This document shows positions 55,746 through 64,000 of a stretch of 64,000 bases of DNA, piece by piece. A program made the translations under genes and the position numbers. The notes under the pieces are model-generated. The model ran no database searches, was not told where the DNA came from, and saw only the letters and a list, made by a program, of their open reading frames with translations. The first letter of the stretch is position 1. The number at the start of each line of letters is the position of its first letter. This stretch comes from Chlorops oryzae (Eukaryota > Arthropoda > Insecta > Diptera > Chloropidae), in the NCBI GenBank assembly GCA_020466095.1, contig CM035806.1:65406532-65470531 (forward strand). Direction: 5' to 3'.

Positions 55746-57869
55746 TCAATTTACGTTCGAAAGTAAAGCCGATACAATAAATGTTGCATCCAGCATATTA
55801 TCACCATCCCAATATGGCATTTTGAAACATTTCGCTGCCACATCATCAAATCTAACTGCAAGATTTTCTGTTGATAAATTACTGCATACATAAACTCCTG
55901 TAAAGGAGGAAGATGTGCCACTTTTGAGAGTGTAGAAGTCTTGTACAGTGCAGTATTTATTCACTATCAACTGAATTTCGTTTGCAGAGTTTCTTAATAT
56001 ATTTTTTATATCGCATACGAATCCTGTTCTTAATAAAATGCAGCTATCACGATTACTATTTGCAACCAAGCGAAAATGGTTATATTTGATCAATTTAATC
56101 TGTTGCATTTTACCCTGTTTCCATTCGTCAGTCGGATCTTCGCAATAAAAACCTGTAATTTTCGTCGGTATTTTTTGTTGATCAAACGTTCTTATATAAC
56201 TTTCTTCAGCGAAACGTCGAAAAAGCTGCTGGAGGAGTTGATCATTTTTTCGAAGGTATCTTCGAAATATTCGTATGTTGTCTTCAAATGGGAAGGCAGA
56301 AAATGTATTTGCATTTCCCAAAACTCGAACATCTTCCACCACGTGCAAAAGTCCATGCACATTATACGTGAGAAATTTTTTTCCGTAGACAGATTCACAT
56401 CCTTCAACGTATTGTCTGAACGTGTTTTCGGCAAATTGTAAATGAGCAGTGCTTGGGTTTGACATAAGAATGCAGCGGCAGGCAGCATGTAACAGAAGAA
56501 AATGTATATAAGTTTCATGCTCTAAAAGCCCCAGAAAAATTGATGGACCTGTGTATAATAAAAGTGTTCGAAATTCTGTAGCTTTAAAATATGCATGATC
56601 CTTCATCGGTCGAGGACGACGTGCAAATTCACTGCAAGTATACATTTGTATTGTTACTATTCTGGCTTCAGCTCTCTCCATGTCCGATTTATTTAACTTT
56701 TTGCAATCATATTTACTTTCTGTAATAGCCGAAATGAATTTTTTCATCACTCCTAGACATATTAGATGCATATATTCAAAGGGAACGCAGGATACCATAG
56801 GGAAATTTAAACATTTCAAAGCAGCATTGTTTTGGGGCAGGTGGTGGCTTTTATCAGTTGCATCTAAATACTCCTCATTTGTACGCGGTTCATTCAAGGA
56901 CTGACGAAAGGTCATTCGTCTTTCAAATGAAACCCCAGTAACTTTGCATTTAGAGCAAGGCCGCTTTGCGTTGTGCCCCCGGTGATTTAGTATAAGTGCT
57001 CTTGCTGGAGTGTCAGCTATAAATGCCCGTATTTTAAGGGGAATGCGCGTATTATTGACTAATATACCTCCATTTTCACATATTTTCTTATATTCATTAA
57101 TAAAATATTTTAAAAATTCTTCACCGCTCGTTGGCTTCTTGACTCCTTTATAAACACCTACCACAACTGGTTTATCCTCACTAAAATTGGTGAGGCGAAT
57201 CTGTATGGGCCATAACTGCGTTTTACTGCTTCGATGGATCGACATACCGTCTACCTGAAAATCCATTTCCAATTCGTTCATTTCCATGATCATTGGCATT
57301 CCAGAAATTTTTTTTTTAATTTGTTCTTCAATGCCTATGTGGTAGTATTCTCCAGGAGGCATAATTATCATTGTTAGTTTTTGACGTGGCGTTCTAAGTA
57401 ATGTCTTTGTGGTCAATGGAAGTTTATTGTGGCAGCTATGCGTGCGGAGAAATTTTAATATAATGTCCCCCTGGGTAAGGTTTATTCTGGCAGAAATAAA
57501 TGTCCTTCGCAATCCCTCAAGAAACTGGTCCTTTTCACCATCGAAGTTGCACGGTGTGCTTAAAAGCGGATCGGTCTCATTTTCAAATTCATCGCTTAAT
57601 TCCAAATCTGAAAAACAACTTGTTTCACTATCGCTACTCTGTTCGTCCTCCGTTGTGCTCAAGGTGATTTCATTTTCATTACAGCGGCATTCATTACAGT
57701 CCATGTGACATGTGCCACATTCCGAATAGCCATCGATGTCCTCTACTAATACTTTGGGTACCGAAGCGTTACCAAATGTTGTTTTGGCTGTTTCATTGTT
57801 AGGTAAAACGCGACACTTTTTAGGTTTTTTCAGGGCATACCTAACACTTTTCTTACGATGTCTCATCAT
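55746..57869 (-). CDS. TNP2-like (CACTA/EnSpm-type) transposase, 707 aa, intact frame
   Basis: The only long uninterrupted gene here. A Lys/Arg-rich start is followed by a Cys cluster (residues 51-63, CGTCHMDCNECRC) and an acidic Ser-rich segment (about 72-102). The catalytic-type region has VDG (Asp207) in FQVDGMSIHRSSKTQLWPI, FIADTPARA (Asp286), a CSKC zinc-type pair (305-308), FEYMHLICLGVMKKF (363-378), NVHGLLHVVED (503-513) and FSAFPFED (523-530). In arthropods this run of motifs is widespread in proteins annotated as uncharacterised, which I take to be transposases related to plant TNP2; the superfamily name is an inference. The ATG at 57869 directly follows a second ATG codon option (MM). 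No terminal inverted repeats were found. An open frame of this length in such decayed surroundings suggests recent arrival. Confidence 0.65.
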   Translation of the reverse strand: MMRHRKKSVRYALKKPKKCRVLPNNETAKTTFGNASVPKVLVEDIDGYSECGTCHMDCNECRCNENEITLSTTEDEQSSDSETSCFSDLELSDEFENETDPLLSTPCNFDGEKDQFLEGLRRTFISARINLTQGDIILKFLRTHSCHNKLPLTTKTLLRTPRQKLTMIIMPPGEYYHIGIEEQIKKKISGMPMIMEMNELEMDFQVDGMSIHRSSKTQLWPIQIRLTNFSEDKPVVVGVYKGVKKPTSGEEFLKYFINEYKKICENGGILVNNTRIPLKIRAFIADTPARALILNHRGHNAKRPCSKCKVTGVSFERRMTFRQSLNEPRTNEEYLDATDKSHHLPQNNAALKCLNFPMVSCVPFEYMHLICLGVMKKFISAITESKYDCKKLNKSDMERAEARIVTIQMYTCSEFARRPRPMKDHAYFKATEFRTLLLYTGPSIFLGLLEHETYIHFLLLHAACRCILMSNPSTAHLQFAENTFRQYVEGCESVYGKKFLTYNVHGLLHVVEDVRVLGNANTFSAFPFEDNIRIFRRYLRKNDQLLQQLFRRFAEESYIRTFDQQKIPTKITGFYCEDPTDEWKQGKMQQIKLIKYNHFRLVANSNRDSCILLRTGFVCDIKNILRNSANEIQLIVNKYCTVQDFYTLKSGTSSSFTGVYVCSNLSTENLAVRFDDVAAKCFKMPYWDGDNMLDATFIVSALLSNVN

Positions 57870-59367
57870 TGTTAAATTAACTTACTTTCAACGCAATAAT
57901 AAAATATGAAGCACGTCCGTTCTTCGTTTATCAAAATCGCTTGACAAGATAAAATTCACAATGCAATGCTGCCAATTTTTCGCGTTTTCCACGTATCAAT
58001 TTTTTTTTTCAATATTCTTGAATGTTCTGCCTTTTTCGCCTACTAAATCAAGAATTTTGAAAAAAAATATTAAAAAATTTACGTGGAAAATGGAATTTCG
58101 AAACCATTAGGAAATATGAAAATTAATGCTATAAAAGATTACACCGTAAAAGAAGTTTCAAAAGTTTTTCCGGCGTCTATGAAGCGCCCGATACAGCATA
58201 CTCGTGTGAGCATGTCGATATTCTTTATTTTCGTCTAAATATAATAGCATTTCGCAGAGACTTAAAAAACACAAAATTAACCCGTTCCCAAAATATGATC
58301 AAAATCGGGGAGCTCCACTACTCGACCGCTCGCGAAAATTTTCATATTCCCATAGAGTATGCTAAACTATTTTTCTAATTTTTCAATTATTTTGCAGGTT
58401 CTGTTTCACATAAAAATAAAATTAATTTAAAAAGGTGCAAAAATGCCTAAATTTTTTTTTTTTCAGAAATCAAAAGTACAGAGATCGGTCTTTCACTTTT
58501 TAGTAACCAGAAGAGGTAGGCTGACGTTGGCCACAGACCATCAAAAATAGGAAAGAGGGATTTAAGAGTGACCCTCGAATTTTTAATGGAAGTCAAATTT
58601 TTTATTTTGTAAAATATTCTACTTTTTATTTGATTCATCACAAACCAAAACAAATAAATGCAAATATTTTAAATAATACATTTCAAAATTTCCACCTGGG
58701 TTGTTGTCTTACAAAGAACGGTTTACTTTTTTTCATATAGACATGTTGGCTCTTTCACTTGCAAACATAATTCTCTGACATTGGTATCACTTTTCTCTTG
58801 AAAAATATAGGTCAGAACATGAGGACAAATTCGCATCATAATGGACTCATGCAATGATTTCATGTAATGCATGAAGTTTGCGGTATTCATATCTTCATCA
58901 GATCCATGTCATGATATGAGATCATGCAGTGAAGTCAATTTGATGCAGTTTTGAAAACATATTTTGAGGACTAGAATTGTTATCAAATTGTCGACAATTT
59001 GCATGCATCCCTTGAAATCATTGTATGAATATCATAGCTGTCTATTTGGGCAGTTTTACACAGATATAGTTTAACTCAATTTTTTTCAACAACTTCTATT
59101 TCACAATAAGGCTGCACGCTTCGAATTTGTCACTTTAAACTGTTACCGTTATGATATGCGTTGTCTTCTTTTGTTTTTCTTCGCTATTTCACGTAATACA
59201 CACGAAATAGGGGCGATTTAATAAAAAAAAGGAAAAGAAAAAAATTACGCTCAGAAAAGTTAACGCCAAAATTAACATTTTAGAACGCTACGTGGGCGCT
59301 GAAATTCGATTAAATTAACCAAGCGTTTAACTCATTCGAGCGGTAACTTTTGCGAGATTCTACTGTA
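57870..59367. other. unassigned; possible transposon 5' flank
   Basis: Just upstream of the transposase ATG is a possible donor-like AAAGTAAGTTAA. At 58840-58930 several ATCATG/CATGAT words (CATGTCATGATATGAGATCA) lie close together and recall the CATATCATGA of the minisatellite on the other side of the gene. No TIR was proven. Confidence 0.35.
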
Positions 59368-59627
59368 TTACTATATATGTCACTCTCATAGATTTTGGGC
59401 GGGACAATTCGCGCCAGTTAGAAAGAGATGTTACTCGGCAGGCAAAAAAAGAGCGAGAGAGAAATAATTTTGGTGAGTACCTAAGTGAAAAATGCTCGTT
59501 TTGGTGTGTACCCAAGACCGTGGTGGGTACCCAAGACCGTGGTGGGTACCCAAGACCGTATTGAAAAGAGCCAAAATAGAAACGGCTCCTGAGTGCCATA
59601 TATAGTTATATATGCTTCGTACCATAC
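59368..59627 (+). mobile_element. MITE with ACTATATATGTCACTC ends, copy 2
   Basis: Inverted copy of 37992-38252. The left ACTATATATGTCACTC and the inverted right end (GAGTGCCATATATAGTTATA) are TIRs. Three tandem units of GGGTACCCAAGACCGT lie at 59507-59563, each with a KpnI-type palindrome GGTACC. Confidence 0.85.
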
Positions 59628-59808
59628 AGAACTATAGCTGCAACTTCGGCCAAATTTCGGCGCGTTATGGAATGATTTGGTGAAAAAGTTCAACTGTGGT
59701 GAACCACGCCATAAGTCGAGTGTTGTGGTTAACCACGTAATAGAAAGTGTGGTATACCACGTAATAGCTTTTGGCCGAAGTTGCAGCTATAGTTCTATAT
59801 GCTTCGTA
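59628..59808. mobile_element. ~180-bp MITE with AGAACTATAGCTGCAACTTC ends
   Basis: The TIR is AGAACTATAGCTGCAACTTC plus GGCCAAA on the left and its exact inverse on the right. ATGCTTCGTACCA stands at both sides (59613 and 59799), either a long duplication or part of a composite with the MITE on the left. A truncated copy is at 45047-45116. Confidence 0.85.
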
Positions 59809-60535
59809 CCAAGTATTACAGTATGAGAAACGAGCTAATAGGCAATTCAACAAAGCTAATACGCAATTCACCAAAGGCAACAACAACCACACGGCATACC
59901 AGGCAATCCACCACGATGCTTCTTTGAGCATTGTTGTCGTCTCTAGAAATTGCGCAAGTACAAGCAGTTAGTTTTTTTAAGGGATTTTTTTTCATTTATA
60001 ACCGGAGAAAATCAGATATTATATTGTTTTTTAAAGAATGATTATACCATATTAAACTGTAGATTTTCTTTTAACATTTGTTTTTGCTTTTTATTATTAG
60101 AAAAATTCACGTACTGCAAAAAAATGATTTCCGAGTTTTTGGTCTGGCTTCATTTAGACGTAAACGTGGCATCCATGGAGAACATATGGTGCTGAATGGA
60201 ACGAGTCAATAGTGCAAATCGATGGTGAAAATAGTTACCGACTACAATTTTAACGTTAAGCTTTTAGAAATGAGAGTTTTATAAACTTTTATCCTTTTTG
60301 TTCAAGAAATAAACTATAATATTATAAAAAAATTTATTTATGATAACTCCATTCCCTAAAAAGAATGTATTTCAATATACTGCAAACAGGTCCTAGCTTA
60401 GATTTTTTAAAGTCTTCGCTATGAAATTCAAAATTTATTTTATGTTTAGTTATGGAAACCTAAAAATTCAAATTAACCGTTATTTTCAGTAAATAAACAA
60501 AATAAACACAAAATTGGGAGCGCCAAAAGGCGTTA
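59809..60535. other. unassigned
   Basis: The frames at 59771-59971 and 59950-60195 have no domain. Confidence 0.4.
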
Positions 60536-60838
60536 TTCGAAAATTGAATTTTACACCCAAAATTCAGATAGCGCTTGTACCAAAGACAGCATATAGACTT
60601 CTTTTATAATCGTTGACACCCTCTACAAAAAATTAATTCATCGGACGATTTTAAAGGGTACATCCAGCACTAGAGCTTACCTCAAAAATCATCTGAATTG
60701 TGTAAAGTCACAATCATTCGATATATTTGTGAACTAAGGAATTTGAGCTTTGTTTAAGCCTCCGATTAAAAAATATATAACTGTTTATCTGTGTAGGGTA
60801 TTCTATGGTCAGGTTCGCTTTACTATACACCCTTACTT
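60536..60838 (+). mobile_element. Helentron-like family 1, old 3' half
   Basis: Diverged family text (AAGGCGTTATTCGAAAATTG, GGGTACATCCAGCACTAGAG) ends in GGGTATTCTATGGTCAGGTT and ACACCCTTACTTTTT. No 5' half is seen. Confidence 0.75.
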
Positions 60839-61425
60839 TTTTAATTTTGAAACATGCATTTTAAAAATATATAAATTCCTTTAATGTCGAAATTATCTTG
60901 CTAAAAATAATTATTATTGCTTTTTATTTGGTTTTATTTCGTTTTAAGAATTCTTTTGAGTACTCGGTTCAGTATTGATAAAAGTTTTGTGCTTAGAGAA
61001 TTTGTGCATCGCTGACGAAATCGTTGAATTTAAATGCAATATTGATACTAATTTGCGAGGGTCGCAGATGCTCAAATGTATTCTAAAATGAAGGAGCATC
61101 TCTAGTTTGTTGTTTGCAACTTCAATTTTACCTAGAAAGGGTCAAAATACAAAGTTACGGCATGTTTAAAAATCGCAAATTCTTCGACTTATTTTTAACA
61201 GTCAGCTGTTTTTTACTCAACTTCACCACACCATTTGGAGCCATATAGCATTTTGACAGGCTTTCCCATACTGTAATACTTGCTTCGTACACTAAGCATA
61301 CAATATATAGAGGAATAATTTCATAGAAGCGTTTGGCACCCAAAAAGCAGCCATCAATAACTCCCAGGCTCTCAGTTTTATTCTTGCTCTCTCACTTTTG
61401 TTTAAGCTCTCTCAATTTGCGCTCA
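60839..61425. other. unassigned
   Basis: AT-rich DNA with no domain-bearing frame. Confidence 0.4.
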
Positions 61426-61819
61426 TACCCAGTAGCAAATGGTTTCAGTCCTGAAATTGGTAAGCGAGTTGGTAATGACTTGCGGGGCAGGAGACGCGGA
61501 TTTTTTTTTTACATTTGCGTGAGCTCTTACTGACTCATTAACTATTTATTAAAAAGTAAGCGATGTATTCAGGGCTATTGGACTAACACGTTAGTTGTTG
61601 TAATAACTGAATTCCTAACCCACAAATACGAAGCATCGGTGAACATACATACATGTTTTTGTATTCTTAGGAAGTTTATGAAATTAACAGGAAATTTTGT
61701 CGCCGCGAATCGTTGAGCATCGTGTAGTGGAAATTCATTATTATATTGAAGTGATTTTTAAAGTGAAAGGTAATGTGCTGGTGCTAAATGCATTAAACAA
61801 AATAAAATAAAAATATAAT

Positions 61820-62109
61820 ATGTACAGCAAACGGCATGAAAAGCGGTTAATTAAAGCAAACTGGCAAACTGGCCTTCAAAAACTATGAATACTTCAATAA
61901 CGCAATATTTGGTATGTTTTAAGTTTACTACACTTTTTTCCCTATCCATTCTAATAATATTTTTACTAACAGAAGCCGTTGAAAAAGATGGATATACGAA
62001 AGAGGACTACGTGCATCAAATAAAAAAAGCGATGAAAATGGGGAAAAATCGGACACATAAAGCCAATTGTTTAAAAAAAAAATTACATAGTTTTGAGTAT
62101 AATTGTTAA
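61820..62109 (+). CDS. small unidentified gene in the TIR element (one candidate intron)
   Basis: I do not recognise the product. The frame from ATG 61820 reads MYSKRHEKRLIKANWQTGLQ and stops at 61886-61888. A frame one base over reads KLAFKNYEYFNNAIF, and through a candidate 61-bp intron (donor G|GTATGT at 61912, acceptor ACTAACAG ending 61972) continues as EAVEKDGYTKEDYVHQIKKA, MKMGKNRTHKANCLKKK and LHSFEYNC to the stop at 62107-62109. A one-base slip near 61870 would join all of it. Unspliced, the last part instead begins with a hydrophobic stretch that would look like a signal peptide (ATG 61885). The strong splice sites favour the spliced reading. It could be a decayed transposon accessory gene. 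Confidence 0.3.
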
Positions 62110-62223
62110 TTTAATTTTAAAATGTGAAGTCTGATTTTATTTCTTATTTTATTTTTCTTTATTTTATTTTGTTATAATAATAAAAAGGTCTCATTAATTT
62201 CTTAAGCCGATTCTTTAATGCAT

Positions 62224-62340
62224 ACGAATTGGTAAGAGCTGAACAACTCATTTCTATATTCCAATGAGTCGGTAAGAGCTGAACAACTCATTTCTATATT
62301 CCAATGAATCGGTAAGAGCTGAACAACTCATGCCACTGCT
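62224..62340. repeat. 40-bp tandem repeat, ~3 copies
   Basis: GGTAAGAGCTGAACAACTCA starts at 62231, 62271 and 62311, exactly 40 bp apart. The GAGTCGGTAAGAG phrase also resembles AATAAGTCGGTAA at the inner edge of the palindrome. Confidence 0.95.
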
Positions 62341-62467
62341 TCAGCGAGTCGGTCAGTCCTGAATTTTCAATGACATCGCTGTGTTAAAATTCAGCGATGC
62401 GTTCAGCGGTCGCGCCATCACTTGGGCTATTACCAACTCCCTTCCTAGCTATTACCATTTGCTACTG

Positions 62468-64000
62468 GGTAAATGAGCGAGAATTATTTCATCTTCGCTT
62501 TGCTACACTGAAGTCGTATTGAACATACTACGTGTGTGTGTATGTGAATATGTCGAGTTTTTTCTTCTGTTGTTCTTAATTCTTTTGAAGAAGTTACGAT
62601 GTGCGTATGTAAGAAAATTTTCGATTCGATTTTGATTTTTGGTTTATGCATGGAACGAAAATGTGCGTATAAGCTCTTTCACTGCCGACATGCCGCATTT
62701 GTTTTGAAGAGTGTTTTCATTAACAAAGTAACAACAAAATGAACAAGCATTTTCGGTAGTGTTCGACCTTTAGTGATTTTGTTACTCGTATGATCACTAT
62801 TAAAATAATTTCTCCTTTTTTTGATATTTCATATTATTTATATTTTAAATTGAAATTATTTTCCATTATTATGAACATTATTTATTGGCAAAGAAAAATG
62901 AAAGAATATATCAAAAGGACAGTATGGGAGCATGAATATTTTTTTAATAATAGGTATTGCATTAAAAAATCTGTAATGCTCTTTTCTTTACTTTTCGTAT
63001 TGTCGATTTCTTCGAAATCCAAGTAAAATGAATGTTTAAAAAATTATTTAATAAGTCGGTAATGCCTGCATATTTGCCACTTCCAAAACAGCAGAGTATT
63101 CTGATTGGTTTTCCGATAAAAACAAATGTTCTGTTCATAGAACATATATTTTAAATGAGTTCATTTTAATACTCATACGGAAAAATTGCAAATGGCTTAC
63201 AGAAAAAATCGTTGGGAAAACCTCTAATACAAAAAATAAGCTAAACATTTTAAATGGTTAAACAAATACAATAAATAATTCACTTCGAATTATCGAAATG
63301 TCTTACAGATTTTGCAAAGAAGATCTTTAGCTCCGAAAAATCGGAATTTCTTAACGTCTTCGTAACGAAAAATTAGTCTTTAGTTCCGAGAATTTATCGA
63401 ATTCTCTTACCGACTTATTACATAATTTTTTAAACATTCATTTTACTTGGATTTCGAAGAAATCGACAATACGAAAAGTAAAGAAAAGAGCATTACAGAT
63501 TTTTTAATGCAATACCTATTATTAAAAAAATATTCATGCTCCCATACTGTCCTTTTGATTGTTCTTTCATTTTTCTTTGCCAATAAATAATGTTCATAAT
63601 AATTGAAAATAATTTCAATTTAAAATATAAATAATATGAAATATCAAAAAAAGGAGAAATTATTTTAATAGTGATCATACGAGTAACAAAATCACTAAAG
63701 GTCGAACACTACCGAAAATGCTTGTTCATTTTTTGTTACTTTGTTAATGAAAACACTCTTCAAAACAAATGCGGCATGTCGGCAGTGAAAGAGCTTATAC
63801 GCACATTTTCGTTCCATGCATAAACCAAAAATCAAAATCGAATCGAAAATTTTCTTACATACGCACATCGTAACTTCTTCAAAAGAATGAAAGAAGAACA
63901 ACAGAAGAAAAAACTCGACATATTCACATACACACACACGTAGTATGTTCAATACGACTTCAGTGTAGCAAAGCGAAGATGAAATAATTCTCGCTCATTT
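62468..64000. repeat. large palindrome, arms ~596 bp or more, cut by window end
   Basis: 62468-63063 is the reverse complement of 63406-64000 with only a few differences (for example GAATATATC against GAACAATC); the centre is near 63234. The ~340-bp spacer is unpaired. The last bases of the window (CTCGCTCATTT) mirror the AAATGAGCGAG that follows ACTGGGT at 62461, so ACCCAGTAGC would be expected just beyond 64000. The mirrored short frames are not genes. Confidence 0.95.

Larger units (their letters stand above)
61426..62474. mobile_element. TIR element with ACCCAGTAGCAAATGGT ends
   Basis: GCTCAT then ACCCAGTAGCAAATGGT at about 61422-61443 is inverted at about 62448-62474 (ACCATTTGCTACTGGGT then AAATGAGC). 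Inward, both sides carry GAGTTGGTAAT words. Inside are a small spliced-looking ORF and a 40-bp tandem repeat. The right end directly adjoins the left arm of the big palindrome, so the true outer limits are uncertain. Confidence 0.65.

Noticed and set aside
62790..63026. 78-aa ORF mirrored at 63493-63678
   Set aside because: It lies in the palindrome arms, is AT-rich and low-complexity; the duplicate is structural.
1..64000. CRISPR array or bacterial operon
   Set aside because: Tandem arrays here have no regular unique spacers (47-bp and 40-bp units are contiguous), and introns, LINEs and mariner show eukaryotic DNA.

Overview
This 64 kb window is nuclear DNA from a higher fly (Diptera), probably a tephritid or a close relative; that placement is an inference. 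The evidence is AT-rich DNA with about 60-70 bp introns, many GTCY-bearing mini-me/DINE-1-like elements, mariner, piggyBac, hAT and pogo relics, and the wreck of a Jonah-like digestive serine protease. Two 100-N runs (37892-37991 and 50556-50655) are scaffold gaps. I see no intact host gene. The window is a transposon graveyard in which insertion order can be read from target-site duplications and from empty sites in paralogous copies.

Layout. 0-3.4 kb: tRNA-like cassettes, a TIR element and a degraded coding remnant. 3.8-8 kb: a long dispersed repeat, two MITEs, a block of inverted short repeats, and two Helentron-like elements nested in opposite orientation. 8-11.6 kb: mostly unique or decayed DNA with tandem motifs. 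11.6-12.4 kb: a chymotrypsin-like serine protease pseudogene. 12.6-24.6 kb: a second copy of the 3.9 kb repeat, pogo-like MITEs, another Helentron copy and very long CT/GA tracts (18.2, 22.7-23.6 and 24.5 kb). 24.6-31.4 kb: decayed repeats, a reverse-transcriptase (RT) fragment and two adjacent MITEs. 31.4-34.2 kb: a Tc1-like element holding a hAT-like element, which holds a Helentron and a LINE tail. 34.4-37.9 kb: a Helentron with a long GTCY array, then mostly unrecognised DNA.

38.4-53.8 kb is framed by a ~2 kb inverted duplication. Inside is a four-deep nest: LINE A, a piggyBac-type MITE (TTAA), LINE B (9-bp duplication) and a mariner (TA). To the right lie tRNA-like cassettes, a second Helentron family with internal tandem repeats, palindromic MITEs and a hAT-like element with a perfect 8-bp duplication. 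54.4-57.9 kb holds the only long open gene, a 707-aa TNP2-like transposase, followed by a spliced DUF4806-like gene and a 47-bp minisatellite. 59.4-59.8 kb has two more MITEs. From 61.4 kb to the right edge there is a TIR element with a small unidentified spliced ORF and a large, nearly perfect palindrome cut by the window end.

Most coding remnants serve mobile elements: RT (three LINE types), a D34D mariner transposase with stops, and the probable transposase/DUF4806 pair. The protease relic is the only recognisable host-type sequence. Family names rest on recalled motifs and terminal structures; no search was run.
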